Source: Chlorobiaceae bacterium
GTDB taxonomy: Bacteria > Bacteroidota > Chlorobiia > Chlorobiales > Chlorobiaceae
Direction: 5' to 3'
NCBI GenBank assembly: GCA_013336025.1
Contig: JAAXUM010000040.1
Span: forward strand, 1 to 9,566
Length of the DNA: 9,566 bases
Part shown: piece by piece, positions 1-7,772 of the stretch
How the letters are laid out: every line of letters starts with the position of its first letter
Position numbering within the stretch: position 1 is the stretch's first letter
Notes under the pieces: generated by a model
The model's database searches: none
What the model saw: the letters and a program-made list of their open reading frames with translations, nothing else
What the model was told of the DNA's origin: nothing
Position numbers and translations under genes: made by a program

Positions 1-566
1 CCTGTTGCAACAACGGCAATAGTTTTGCCTCCGGACCCGATAGCCGCCATATGTGCTGCTATATCAATACCGTAGGCAAGGCCGCTGACGATCGGGAATC
101 CCTTACGGGCAAGTTCATTGGAAAACATTGCTGCAGCCTGTTTTCCATAGGGCGATGCCCGTCTTGTGCCGACAATTGCGATGCCTGGCTCATCATTCCC
201 CGGCAGGGTGCCGCGCACAAAGAGGTATGGCGGGGGATCGGCTATTTCCTTTAACAATCCGGGGTATTCAGGGTCGGTTATGGTGAGGAGTGTAGCCTTG
301 TATCGTTCGAGCTCAAGCAGTTGTTTCTCGGCTGCTTCCAGAGCGGCAAGCCGTTTTTGACGACTGCCGAGAAAGCTGACAATCTCTTTTGCAAGAGGAA
401 CTCCAATGCCGGGCACCTGCTGAAATGTTCCCTCTGTCGCATCAAGGATATCCATGGATATACCGAGATGGCTGATGATGGCATTGATTCGAGCCGGGCC
501 GAGTCCGGGTACCTGTGACATGATCAGCAGGAGAGTCCTTGAATCATTTTCGGGAGTGGCGATCAT
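1..566 (-). CDS. dprA: DNA processing protein DprA/Smf, N-terminal half (cut by window edge)
   Basis: DprA binds incoming single-stranded DNA and loads RecA during natural transformation. I translated the minus strand from ATG at 566-564. The open frame runs 188 full codons to the window edge, about half the family's usual length of roughly 360-390 residues. Residues 17-70 carry two helix-hairpin-helix-like segments (VPGLGPARINAI and VPGIGVPLAKEI), the SAM-like N-terminal domain. The Rossmann-type DprA core starts near residue 92. It shows ITDPEYPGLL, then PYLFVRGTLP, then AIVGTRRASPYG (residues 130-141), then SGLAYGIDIAAH (161-172), and ends at GGKTIAVVAT, all in the order expected of the family. 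The start lies 14 nt after the stop of the prenyl synthase gene, with AAAGGAAGG just before it, the best ribosome binding site in the window. A TTG six codons upstream is a weaker alternative. It is the last visible gene of a three-gene operon. Confidence 0.93.
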   Translation of the reverse strand, partial: MIATPENDSRTLLLIMSQVPGLGPARINAIISHLGISMDILDATEGTFQQVPGIGVPLAKEIVSFLGSRQKRLAALEAAEKQLLELERYKATLLTITDPEYPGLLKEIADPPPYLFVRGTLPGNDEPGIAIVGTRRASPYGKQAAAMFSNELARKGFPIVSGLAYGIDIAAHMAAIGSGGKTIAVVAT

Positions 567-580
567 GCCTTCCTTTGCAA

Positions 581-1579
581 TCAATAATCCCTTTTTACAA
601 GGATGTTTGCAAAACCTTTAAGGTACTCACGGCCTTCGGCATGTGGCAGCTTGTCAACAGCCGACAGGGCGTTTTCGGTGTCACGGTGAATCAGGAGTCG
701 TGTTTCATCAAGTACACCGCATCGTTGATAGATTGACCGGATTTCGGGTACTCGATCCGCACTGATGCCGTTGTTTTCAATAATGGACTGAAGGAGACGG
801 TGATCATTGCCGGTAGTAAGCTCGATTGATCTCAGGAGGAGATAGGTTTTTTTTCCGTTGATGACGTCGCCACCTGCAATTTTGCCGGATTTGCCGTCAT
901 CAGCCATAATGTCGAGAAAGTCATCCTGTATCTGAAATGCCCGGCCGATTTTTTCACCGAAGGTCACGAGGTTTTTGAGCTGTTCATCTGTGGCATTACC
1001 GGCAACACCGCCTGCTTCCAAAGCTGCCGAAATGAGCCTTCCGGTTTTTTTTGCAATCATGTCAAGATAATCGGCAATGGTTGCATGTTTTTTCTCTTCA
1101 AGCTCGATGTCGAGAGCCTGGCCTTCACAAATGGTTATATTGGCATCATTAAGGATATGCACCAGTTCAATTTGCCGTGTTGAGGGGGATTGCAGTGCAA
1201 GCTCATAGGCGTAAGCAATCATCATATCGCCGGAAAGGATTGCTACGTTCGCATTCCACTGTTTGTGCACAGTTGGTCTGCCATGCCGGAGTTCAGCCTG
1301 ATCCATGATATCATCATGCATCAGCGTGAAATTATGCAGAATTTCAACAGCAAGCGCAACGTTGAGTGCCTTTTCTGATGAGCCGCAAACAGCTTCGGAT
1401 GCAAGGAGAGTGAGAAATGGTCTTATTCTTTTCCCTTTGCCTTCAAGAATATACTTTGCCGGAGCATAGAGTGTCACCGGTGTATCTGCGTTGAAGCAAC
1501 CGGCAAGAGCTTCATTGATACGGTTGTGGTAGAGGCGATACTTTTTTTCGACAAGTTCCTGTGTGATTGGTATGTTCAT
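581..1579 (-). CDS. Short-chain polyprenyl diphosphate synthase (FPP/GGPP synthase type)
   Basis: This trans-isoprenyl diphosphate synthase condenses IPP with allylic diphosphates through Mg2+-bound aspartate motifs. It is 332 residues long, normal for the family. Visible motifs are GKRIRP (48-53), the first Asp-rich motif HDDIMD (D89, D90, D93), LRHGRPTVH just after it, GQALDIELE (153-161), KKTG (177-180), the second Asp-rich motif QDDFLD (D219, D220, D223), and GDVINGKKT (237-245). The first motif is DDxxD without the two-residue insertion of typical bacterial FPP synthases. The residue five before it is F84, and a bulky side chain there usually limits the product to C15-C20. In a phototroph such products supply chlorophyll tails, carotenoids and quinones. 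The exact chain length cannot be read from sequence, so no symbol is assigned. The ATG shares one base with the fni stop (TAATG) and has no evident Shine-Dalgarno sequence, suggesting translational coupling. Confidence 0.93.
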   Translation of the reverse strand: MNIPITQELVEKKYRLYHNRINEALAGCFNADTPVTLYAPAKYILEGKGKRIRPFLTLLASEAVCGSSEKALNVALAVEILHNFTLMHDDIMDQAELRHGRPTVHKQWNANVAILSGDMMIAYAYELALQSPSTRQIELVHILNDANITICEGQALDIELEEKKHATIADYLDMIAKKTGRLISAALEAGGVAGNATDEQLKNLVTFGEKIGRAFQIQDDFLDIMADDGKSGKIAGGDVINGKKTYLLLRSIELTTGNDHRLLQSIIENNGISADRVPEIRSIYQRCGVLDETRLLIHRDTENALSAVDKLPHAEGREYLKGFANILVKRDY

Positions 1580-2673
1580 TACAAAGTCGGTCGATGTTTA
1601 AGAGTCATGCGTTTTGTTTGAAGCTGTTCCAGAGAGAGAGAGCCGGTAAGGAACATCACCGCCTTGAGGTCGTTCAGCCATAGTTCGATGGTCTGCAGCA
1701 GCTTGCCTTCATGGAGCGCTTTAAGGAGCATTCCTGCTGATGCCGCCATAGAGGCTCCGAGCAGAATGGCTTTGGCTATATCTATTCCGCTCCGGATTCC
1801 CCCGGATGCAATGATTTCAATCGATTGGTACTGCGGATGGTCTTTTTTGAGTTTACTGATCTCTGAAAGACATTCCGAGGTTGGTATTCCCCAGTTCAGA
1901 AGTTCATCGAGACCCTCAGGGCTGAATCTGTTTTCAGCGCCGAAACGTTTAGTATAACGAACCTCTTCAACCTTCTGCCAACTGGTACCGCCTGCACCCG
2001 CCACATCGATAACTTTCACACCGGCTTCGATGAGCAGACGGGCGGCTTCTCCTGAAATACCACAGCCAACCTCTTTTGCGATAACGGGAACGGGAGTTTT
2101 TGCCGTCAGAGAGGCAAGTTGATCGAGAAATCCGTGAAAATTGGTGTTACCTTCAGGCTGAAAGAGCTCCTGGGCAGCATTGATATGAACAATCAGACCG
2201 TCGGCCTGGATAAGGTCAAGCATGGTTTCGATCTGTGATCCTTCAAGTCCTGCTGCAACCTCAGGGGCACCGATGTTTGCAAAAACCGGGACAGAGGGTG
2301 CGGCTTTGCGGACAACGGCAAAACTTTCCCTGTGTTCATTGTTTTCAAGTGCCTGTCGCATGCTGCCGACGCCGAGCGGTATGCGGAAATGCTCCGCTGC
2401 CTGAGCGAACTGACGGTTAAGCGTTGCCGCTTCATGGTAGCCTCCGGTCATCGATGAGATCATGAGAGGAGAGCCTATTGTTCTGCCAAGCAGTGTAGTA
2501 GTGAGGTTTATGTCAGCGTAATTAATTTCCGGTACTGCCTGATGCTCAATCGAATAGTGTTCAAATCCTGTGTTTTTTCCCTCAAAGGAGACGTTCCCGT
2601 GCAGGCATATTTCCACATGGTTGAGCTTTCGTTCAATTGTTATATTTGAAGGAGTTGAAAGTTTCTCGTTCAT
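1579..2673 (-). CDS. fni: Isopentenyl-diphosphate delta-isomerase, type 2 (FMN/NADPH)
   Basis: This flavoenzyme interconverts IPP and DMAPP, the entry step for prenyl chain synthesis. It is 364 residues long, matching the family (about 340-370). Visible signatures of the type 2 TIM-barrel enzyme are ERKLNHV near the N terminus (14-20), SSMTGG (73-78), [11 protein letters not shown] (100-110), [17 protein letters not shown] (163-179), AKEVGCGIS (199-207), [10 protein letters not shown] (223-232), and the FMN phosphate-binding [17 protein letters not shown] (287-303). By family comparison, H163, N165, Q168 and the Mg-binding E169 are the expected active-site residues, and all are present. It leads the operon, and its stop codon overlaps the start of the prenyl synthase gene by one base, so the two consecutive pathway steps are probably translated together. 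The ATG at 2673 lacks a good ribosome binding site, but the conserved N-terminal motif soon after supports it. Type 2 isomerase typically accompanies the MEP pathway or archaeal-style isoprenoid pathways. Confidence 0.96.
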   Translation of the reverse strand: MNEKLSTPSNITIERKLNHVEICLHGNVSFEGKNTGFEHYSIEHQAVPEINYADINLTTTLLGRTIGSPLMISSMTGGYHEAATLNRQFAQAAEHFRIPLGVGSMRQALENNEHRESFAVVRKAAPSVPVFANIGAPEVAAGLEGSQIETMLDLIQADGLIVHINAAQELFQPEGNTNFHGFLDQLASLTAKTPVPVIAKEVGCGISGEAARLLIEAGVKVIDVAGAGGTSWQKVEEVRYTKRFGAENRFSPEGLDELLNWGIPTSECLSEISKLKKDHPQYQSIEIIASGGIRSGIDIAKAILLGASMAASAGMLLKALHEGKLLQTIELWLNDLKAVMFLTGSLSLEQLQTKRMTLKHRPTL

Positions 2674-2706
2674 GCTGTGTCCGGATCGTCTGTTTCTGTG
2701 AAGGAT

Positions 2707-2741
2707 TTGTCATACTGACAGTTAAAGCTGTAACTTAATAA
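2707..2741. promoter_or_regulatory. Possible promoter/operator in the fni-permease divergent spacer
   Basis: The 107-nt spacer between two divergent genes must hold both promoters. On the plus strand TTGTCA (2707-2712) stands 18 nt before TAACTT (2731-2736), a weak sigma-70-like pair. Within it AGTTA (2720-2724) and TAACT (2731-2735) form a dyad with a 6-nt spacer. The overlapping ACAG (2718-2721) and CTGT (2728-2731) give a second small dyad. The minus-strand promoter for fni is not clear. This is pattern matching only. Confidence 0.25.
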
Positions 2742-2780
2742 AAATATCCCAACTTTTTAGCCTGCCCGTGAACGGCCATC

Positions 2781-4049
2781 ATGCTGAAAACACTGTTTGA
2801 TATCGCGCTTCGTCATCTGCTCGGTCGTCGTCGCCAGACTTTGACCACGATTTTTGGTGTTGCTGTAAGCACTATGGTGCTTATTACCACCATATCCCTC
2901 ACAAGAGGCCTGCTTGATTCGTTTATTGATACCATTGTCAATGTGGCGCCTCATATAACCATCAAGGGTGAAAAGCTCAACCCTGTGCCGGTTAATATCA
3001 TTAATGGCACAGGGGAAAAGCTGGTTTCCATGGTTGAAGACAATATCAGAAAGCAGGAAAAGGAGGAGGTACGGAATTATCGCCAGATTCTCGGTATGTT
3101 CAGCTCTTCCCTTTATGAAAAAGAGGTGACTGCCTCATCACCCTATGTCGAATCGCAGGTTATGGCGGTCAAAGGCAACAGGAATCAGCCGATTTTGCTT
3201 AAAGGGGTGATTATTGACAGGGAAAATGAAATCAGCGGGATTTCAGGCAAGATTCAGCAGGGAGATCTTTCAGTGTTTCGAAACTCGTCCAATGCACTTC
3301 TTGTCGGACGCACCGTTGCTCGTGACATGCATCTGGAACTCAATGATGAGGTTGTGATTATTCCTGCATCAGGAAAAAGTCGGCAGTGCAAGGTTGCCGG
3401 TATCTTTTTTTCAGGAGTCAATGCCGTTGATAACAGTGTTTTCGTTTCACTCAAACTTGGTCAGATCATCGAGGGTCTGCCGGCCAACAAGGTCAGCGGT
3501 ATTGCGCTCAAGGTCAGGGATCCGCTTAATAACACCTCGCTTGCAAGAGAGTTGGAAAGGATTACCGGATACAAATGCCCAACCTGGCAGGAAGAGAATG
3601 CGAGCATTCTTTCTCTCTTTGCCCGTATCGGCTATATCGTTTTTTCTCTTGTGGCGTTTGTGGGTGTTGTGTCGGGATTTGGTGTCGCCAATATTCTTGT
3701 CACCACGGTTTTCGAAAAAAGTCGAGATATCGCCATCATGAAATCTTTTGGATTTTCCGCTTTGGATCTGGTTGCAATGTTTGTACTTGAAGGTTTTCTT
3801 GTCGGGTTGGCCGGAGCGCTTCTTGGCGGTGTTCTCGCAATTGGCTCCATCAATCTTTTTGCAAGCATTCCTGTCGAAAACTCTCAGGGTCCGCTGACCA
3901 AAACAGGTTTCAGCATGTCTCTCAACCCGATCTATTTTTTTTATGTTATCGGTGTAACGGTTTTTATCAGCACAATTTCATCAATTCTTCCGTCTGCAAG
4001 GGCGGCCAAGCTTGAGCCGGTCAAGGTGCTGAGAGACAGCAGTTTGTAG
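2781..4049 (+). CDS. ABC transporter permease, LolC/LolE/MacB (FtsX-domain) family
   Basis: This is the membrane subunit of a type VII ABC system. Such systems pull lipoproteins or other envelope substrates from the inner membrane by mechanotransmission rather than by classical transport. It is 422 residues long. Helix 1 is about residues 21-42, following a basic RHLLGRRRQ segment. A long periplasmic domain (about 45-280, MacB_PCD-like) follows, and then three C-terminal helices at about 283-308, 330-358 and 385-403. The cytoplasmic FEKSRDIAIMKSFGFSALD (311-329) is the typical coupling segment before helix 3, and the end PSARAAKLEPVKVLR (404-418) is also characteristic. No ATP-binding LolD-like partner is encoded next to it, so the ATPase must lie elsewhere. 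The start at 2781 has no clear ribosome binding site but places the basic region and helix 1 as expected. LolC/E and MacB-like roles cannot be separated from this sequence. The gene is monocistronic here and converges on the exporter gene. Confidence 0.88.
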   Translation: MLKTLFDIALRHLLGRRRQTLTTIFGVAVSTMVLITTISLTRGLLDSFIDTIVNVAPHITIKGEKLNPVPVNIINGTGEKLVSMVEDNIRKQEKEEVRNYRQILGMFSSSLYEKEVTASSPYVESQVMAVKGNRNQPILLKGVIIDRENEISGISGKIQQGDLSVFRNSSNALLVGRTVARDMHLELNDEVVIIPASGKSRQCKVAGIFFSGVNAVDNSVFVSLKLGQIIEGLPANKVSGIALKVRDPLNNTSLARELERITGYKCPTWQEENASILSLFARIGYIVFSLVAFVGVVSGFGVANILVTTVFEKSRDIAIMKSFGFSALDLVAMFVLEGFLVGLAGALLGGVLAIGSINLFASIPVENSQGPLTKTGFSMSLNPIYFFYVIGVTVFISTISSILPSARAAKLEPVKVLRDSSL

Positions 4050-4154
4050 AAGAAAGGGCAAGAAAGGGACTTAAATGACCAGAGGAAGAAAAAGCGAGAT
4101 GGTACCAGGATTTTTTTTGTTCTATTCGTCACAGAGGTCTTTTCAGTCCTTATT

Positions 4155-6014
4155 TTACCGTCCCTCAGGGTGTTGCAGGAGGTAAAGCTTGTAGTAGAGC
4201 CCCTTTTCTTTGAGCAGTTCCTGATGGCTCCCACTCTCTTTAATGACCCCTTTGTGCAGTACGATAATTCTGTCGGCTTTCTGCACCGTTGAGAGTCGAT
4301 GAGCTATGATGATCGATGTTCTGTTCTGCATGAGTTTGGCGGTTGCCGCATCGATAAGCATTTCCGTTTCGGTATCAACTGAACTGGTTGCTTCGTCAAG
4401 CACAAGTATCTGTGGGTCGTAAAGCAGAGCCCGAACGAACGCGATCAATTGTTTCTGTCCGGCAGAGAGACCGGCGCCGTTTTCCTGAACCCTGTAGGCA
4501 TAACCACCAGGCAGTTGACTGATAAATCGGTCGGCACCGACAATTCGAGCCGCTTCGAAAACAGCTTCGTCCGGCAAGTCCGGATTGCCGAAAGCAAGGT
4601 TTTCGCGTATGGTGCCTGAAAACAAAAAAACATCCTGCATGACCACGCCTATCATTTTTCTCAGTGACCGGTTCGCTATATCGGCGAGTTCGACATTGTC
4701 AATACTGACAGATCCTTTTGTGCAGGGGTAGAGGCGGGTGAGTATATTGATGATGGTTGTTTTTCCACTTCCGGTTGCTCCGACTATAGCGATTTTTTCT
4801 CCGCGCCGGACTTCCATCGAAAGATCCTTGAGTATCCAGTTGTCAGCATCATATGCAAACCAGACGTTTCTGAAACTAATCCGGTTTCTGAAGATAAATG
4901 GTTCCGGTTCTGCTGTCACGTCACCTTCTCCGCCCTTTTCCTCAAGAAGCCGGAAAACCCTGTCAGAGCTTGCTATGGCGGTCTGGATAACATTGAACCT
5001 GTCCGAAAGATGTTGTAGCGGTCTGAAAAACAACCATATGTACTGTACAAAAGAGACCACTACTCCAAGAGTGAGTTCAGCTTTGAGCACCCTGACTGCG
5101 CTGTACCAGATGACAACTCCTGCGGCGAGGGAGCTGAGGACTTCGATAAACGGATAATAAACAGAAAAATAAAAAACAGTTCTGATGTTTGCGTCCCTGT
5201 GATCGGCATTGATGCCCGAATGTTTATTGAATTCGCTTTTTTGATGATTGAAGAGCTGAACAATGGTCATACCTGCGATATGCTCCTGCAGAAATGTATT
5301 GAGTCGTGCCAGATGGGTACGAACGTCCTGAAAGGCTATTCTTACCTTTTTTTTGAACATCATGGTGGCATAGAGCATCAGGGGTAGAATGGCGAGCACC
5401 ACAAGGGCGAGTTGCCAGTCTATCCAGAGCATCAAGCCGACAATGAACAGAAGTTGCATGATGTCGCCGAGAATGGTAATGATCCCGCTTGAGAGCATCT
5501 CATTGAGCGATTCGATGTCATTGGTTGTTCGTGTCAGGAGTCGGCCTATGGGATTCCGATCAAAAAATCTTGCCGGAAGTTGCTGCAGATGTCTGAAAAC
5601 ATCCATTCTGATGCTGAAAACGGCTTTCTGGCCGATGATCTGGGTAAGCCATGTTGCAACGAACTGTTTTATGCCGTCGAGCAGGACAACCGCAGCAAGA
5701 AGCAGGCTGATGGTTGCAAGTCCTTTCATATCGCCATGGGCGATGTGGTCATCAATGGCGATTTTGGTGAGGTATGGCCTCAGTGGGCCCAGAATTGACC
5801 CGGCAAGAGTGATGATGGCCGATGCCGCAACAAGTGCTTTATAGGGTTTGATATAGGCGAAAAGGCGTGAAGCAATATACCAGTCTGCCGATCCTTTTTT
5901 TCCTCTCTCAAGGGTGTCATCCTTTTGCGTCCTGAAGCTTTTTGATGATGCCGAGCTTTTGCTCATTCGTTCTTTTGCAGACGTATCAGTTGTTTTTTCT
6001 TTTTTGCGATTCAA
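4155..6014 (-). CDS. ABC exporter, fused transmembrane and ATP-binding domains (MsbA/YheH-like)
   Basis: This 619-residue protein is a half-transporter that dimerises to export lipids, drugs or similar compounds. A charged N-terminal tail of about 48 residues precedes the six-helix exporter domain (about 50-350), which includes [18 protein letters not shown] (150-167) and [12 protein letters not shown] (244-255). The ATPase domain has Walker A GATGSGKT (412-419), Q-loop Q460 in [16 protein letters not shown], signature [15 protein letters not shown] (516-530), Walker B ILVLDE with catalytic E541, D-loop SSVD and switch H572, so it looks catalytically intact. The LSAGQ signature and SSVDTETE resemble the YheH/TM288 branch more than E. 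coli MsbA (LSGGQ, SALDTESE), so lipid A flipping should not be assumed. The longest frame begins with TTG at 6014, overlapping the glmM TGA (TTGA). An ATG at 5966 would give 603 residues and is equally plausible. It is probably cotranscribed with glmM. Confidence 0.93.
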   Translation of the reverse strand: MNRKKEKTTDTSAKERMSKSSASSKSFRTQKDDTLERGKKGSADWYIASRLFAYIKPYKALVAASAIITLAGSILGPLRPYLTKIAIDDHIAHGDMKGLATISLLLAAVVLLDGIKQFVATWLTQIIGQKAVFSIRMDVFRHLQQLPARFFDRNPIGRLLTRTTNDIESLNEMLSSGIITILGDIMQLLFIVGLMLWIDWQLALVVLAILPLMLYATMMFKKKVRIAFQDVRTHLARLNTFLQEHIAGMTIVQLFNHQKSEFNKHSGINADHRDANIRTVFYFSVYYPFIEVLSSLAAGVVIWYSAVRVLKAELTLGVVVSFVQYIWLFFRPLQHLSDRFNVIQTAIASSDRVFRLLEEKGGEGDVTAEPEPFIFRNRISFRNVWFAYDADNWILKDLSMEVRRGEKIAIVGATGSGKTTIINILTRLYPCTKGSVSIDNVELADIANRSLRKMIGVVMQDVFLFSGTIRENLAFGNPDLPDEAVFEAARIVGADRFISQLPGGYAYRVQENGAGLSAGQKQLIAFVRALLYDPQILVLDEATSSVDTETEMLIDAATAKLMQNRTSIIIAHRLSTVQKADRIIVLHKGVIKESGSHQELLKEKGLYYKLYLLQHPEGR

Positions 6015-7432
6015 CGTCTCTCAGCTTTTTTTAATTCGTTCATCAGTTCAAGTGCGATTTCTTCAGCACGTGTTTTTGTGTGTGCTTCAGCATAGATTCT
6101 GACGATTGGCTCGGTATTTGACGGACGTAAATGTACCCAGCAATCGTCAAAATCAAGTTTCAGTCCATCAGTTATATTTGTTTTGGCAAGAGGGTAGTGC
6201 AGGGAAATTTCGTTGAAGATGTTATCGAGAATCTCGGGACTCATCGATCCAAGCTTTATTTTCTGTTTAGACATGACATATTCCGGAAACTCTCTGCGGA
6301 AAGATGATATTGTCCCCCCCTGGTTTTTCATTCGCCATGCAGTAAAGGCCTGGACGAAAAGGGCTATGCCAACGAGAGCATCTCTTCCATAATGCAGATC
6401 GGGAAGGATAACCCCGCCATTTCCTTCACCACCGATAACAGCGCCAACTTTTTTCATGAGTTCAATGACATTCGCCTCCCCGACTTTGGCGCTGTAACAG
6501 GCGACACCATGCTGCCGGGCAATGTCAGCAAGAGCCCTGCTGCTTGAAAGATTGTTGGCTACGGGGCCATTTTTAATGTTCAGGAAAAAGTCGGCACAGG
6601 CAACAAGGGTGTACTCCTCACCGAAAAGAGATCCATCTTCACAAATGAGGGCCAGGCGGTCGACATCCGGGTCAACAATCAGACCGAAATCGCATCCGGC
6701 CTGTTTCATGGCGGTTATGGTACCAGCAAGATTTTCTTCTACCGGCTCCGGATTTCGCGGAAACAGTCCACTTCCTTCACAGGCTACCAGAGTAAGTGCT
6801 TCCATACCGAGCATTCGGCAGAGGCGCGGAACAATAGAGAATCCGGCCCCCTCGACACAGTCTATCATAACACGGAATTCCTGTTTTCTTATAGCTTCGG
6901 GGTCAATGAACGGCAGGTTCATGATCTTGTCAATATGCAGGTCATCATGTCGGCTGGTTGTGGTGACAGTTCCAATATCATCCCACCGGGCAGCATGAAA
7001 ATGCGCTTTTTCAACAATGGCAAGTAACTCATCGACATCAGGAGCAGAGAGAAACTCGCCCCGACTGTTGAGCATTTTCAATGCGTTCCATTCAACGGGG
7101 TTGTGGGAAGCTGTGACGATCAGGCCGCCATCTGCCCCTTCGGTAACGGTGGCAAGTTCGACGGTTGGTGTTGTCGCAATGCCGATATCGATAACATCGC
7201 ATCCTGAGAGAGCAAGAGCATTGCTGACAAGGTTGCTGATGCAGAAACCGGTTGGGCGGGTGTCTCTGCCAATGACGATGCGCGGTCTTTTCGGGCTGCC
7301 GATCAGCTCAGACGGCTCGCGTTTACTTCGGATCCAAGAAGCAAACGCCAGAGCAAATGTTGTGAGGTTCTCGGGTGTGAGACTTGTACCAACGATGCCC
7401 CTTATACCGGAGACACTGATCATTAAACTCAT
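6011..7432 (-). CDS. glmM: Phosphoglucosamine mutase (alpha-D-phosphohexomutase family)
   Basis: GlmM converts glucosamine-6-phosphate to glucosamine-1-phosphate on the way to UDP-GlcNAc for peptidoglycan and lipopolysaccharide. It is 473 residues long, within the family range. All four active-site loops are visible. The phosphoserine loop is TASHNP (107-112, S109), the metal loop is DPDVDR (254-259, with D254, D256 and D258), the sugar-binding loop is GGEGNGG (334-340), and the phosphate-binding loop is RPSNTEP (436-442). The N terminus VSGIRGIVG is also typical. The sugar loop reads GEGNGG rather than the GEQSGH of E. coli GlmM. The GEGNGG form is known from archaeal enzymes and, as I recall, from Bacteroidota/Chlorobiota proteins annotated GlmM. 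Phosphoglucomutase or phosphomannomutase activity is a real alternative. The ATG at 7432 is chosen; ATG at 7423 (residue 4) is possible. The stop overlaps the exporter start. A tandem G-rich heptamer repeat lies 54 nt upstream. Confidence 0.88.
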   Translation of the reverse strand: MSLMISVSGIRGIVGTSLTPENLTTFALAFASWIRSKREPSELIGSPKRPRIVIGRDTRPTGFCISNLVSNALALSGCDVIDIGIATTPTVELATVTEGADGGLIVTASHNPVEWNALKMLNSRGEFLSAPDVDELLAIVEKAHFHAARWDDIGTVTTTSRHDDLHIDKIMNLPFIDPEAIRKQEFRVMIDCVEGAGFSIVPRLCRMLGMEALTLVACEGSGLFPRNPEPVEENLAGTITAMKQAGCDFGLIVDPDVDRLALICEDGSLFGEEYTLVACADFFLNIKNGPVANNLSSSRALADIARQHGVACYSAKVGEANVIELMKKVGAVIGGEGNGGVILPDLHYGRDALVGIALFVQAFTAWRMKNQGGTISSFRREFPEYVMSKQKIKLGSMSPEILDNIFNEISLHYPLAKTNITDGLKLDFDDCWVHLRPSNTEPIVRIYAEAHTKTRAEEIALELMNELKKAERR

Positions 7433-7485
7433 AATCGGCCTGTTTTATTGATGGTGACGAGATGGTGTTTCAAATATAAGAAAAA

Positions 7486-7548
7486 GTAGGGATTAGGTAG
7501 TGGGTAGTGGGGAATGGGGATTGGGAAGTGGGGAATGGGTAATGGAGC
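7486..7548 (+). repeat. Degenerate tandem heptanucleotide repeat, consensus DTGGGGA
   Basis: Eight consecutive 7-nt units and one decayed unit can be phased exactly. They start at 7486, 7493, 7500, 7507, 7514, 7521, 7528, 7535 and 7542. GTGGGGA occurs twice exactly (7507 and 7528), and the others are one- to three-base variants such as ATGGGGA, ATGGGTA and TTGGGAA. Six runs of three or four G, each 3 or 4 nt apart, lie between 7502 and 7539, so a G-quadruplex could form on the plus strand. That is the template strand for glmM. It resembles the short tandem heptamer repeats known between genes in cyanobacteria; similarity to Chlorobiota repeats is from memory. Confidence 0.85.
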
Positions 7549-7560
7549 GTATTGTTCAAT

Positions 7561-7588
7561 GTCATCCCGAACGCGGAGAGGGATCTCT
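7561..7588. repeat. Short motif resembling a dispersed intergenic repeat (GTCATCCCGA ... GGGATCTC)
   Basis: The motif opens with GTCATCCCGA and closes with GGGATCTC. ATCCC (7564-7568) and GGGAT (7580-7584) form a 5-bp inverted repeat around an 11-nt loop. Sequences of the form GTCATCCCGAnC...GAGGGATCT recur between genes in many bacterial genomes, and I recognise the pattern from general knowledge. Only one copy is in this window, so repetition cannot be shown here. Confidence 0.5.
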
Positions 7589-7683
7589 ATGGCATTGACC
7601 GACGGCACCTTTGACCCCTGCCACATTCTCCTCTGACTTTTTCTGTTCTGGATGGGGTAGAGAGGGTCTGGAACTTTTTCCTT

Positions 7684-7713
7684 TTGAGTTTTTTCTTATT
7701 CTTGTATATTATA
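7684..7713. promoter_or_regulatory. Candidate rpsT promoter, with an overlapping minus-strand -10 for glmM
   Basis: On the plus strand TTGAGT (7684-7689) is followed after 17 nt by TATTAT (7707-7712), about 60 nt before the rpsT start, a reasonable sigma-70-type promoter. On the minus strand the same AT-rich stretch reads a perfect TATAAT (7713-7708), with a poor TTCTTA 17 nt upstream. If that drives glmM, the leader would be about 270 nt and would include both repeat elements. Motif matching only. Confidence 0.4.
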
Positions 7714-7772
7714 TGCCTTTTGTTTATCTATAAGAACACTTTTCGGAAATTATTATCTAACAAGACCACGAT

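Larger units (their letters stand above)
7433..7772. other. 340-nt divergent spacer between glmM and rpsT
   Basis: I see no real gene here. It holds a tandem heptamer repeat (7486-7548), a short motif resembling a dispersed repeat (7561-7588), a stretch with no recognised content (7589-7680) apart from a weak TGGCA/TGCCA dyad (7590-7594 and 7619-7623), an AT-rich promoter-like stretch (7684-7713), and an AT-rich leader before rpsT. A 65-codon minus-strand frame (7429-7626) crosses the repeats but encodes only a proline-rich periodic peptide and is not counted as a gene. Confidence 0.7.

Noticed and set aside
51..518. Several plus- and minus-strand frames of 60-70 codons
   Set aside because: They are out-of-frame readings of dprA, whose full-length minus-strand translation shows clear family motifs.
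847..1052. A8/T8 homopolymer runs inside the prenyl synthase gene (847-854 and 1045-1052), with similar runs in the exporter and permease genes
   Set aside because: Reading frames and conserved motifs continue intact through each run, so there is no sign of a frameshift or sequencing error. Slippage is possible but unsupported.
4050..4154. Possible bidirectional terminator in the convergent spacer (T8 run near 4115)
   Set aside because: No GC-rich stem precedes the T-run. The nearby TGGTACCA is a palindrome without a loop, and ACCA/TGGT gives just 4 bp.
5389..5844. 151-codon plus-strand frame opposite the ABC exporter
   Set aside because: It lies antisense to a strongly conserved gene, has a low-complexity Met/Ser-rich translation and no recognisable domain.
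6522..7451. Two plus-strand frames of 158 and 144 codons opposite glmM
   Set aside because: They are antisense shadows of glmM. Their translations are Ser/Arg-rich with no family motif, while glmM shows all four active-site loops.
7440..7468. Minus-strand TTGAAA-17-CAATAA as a glmM promoter
   Set aside because: The -10 is poor and would leave almost no leader before the start codon.
7429..7626. 65-codon minus-strand frame with a proline-rich peptide (PLPIPHFPIPIPHY)
   Set aside because: The periodic peptide is simply the translation of the complement of the heptamer array, and the frame spans two repeat elements. It has no ribosome binding site or family resemblance.
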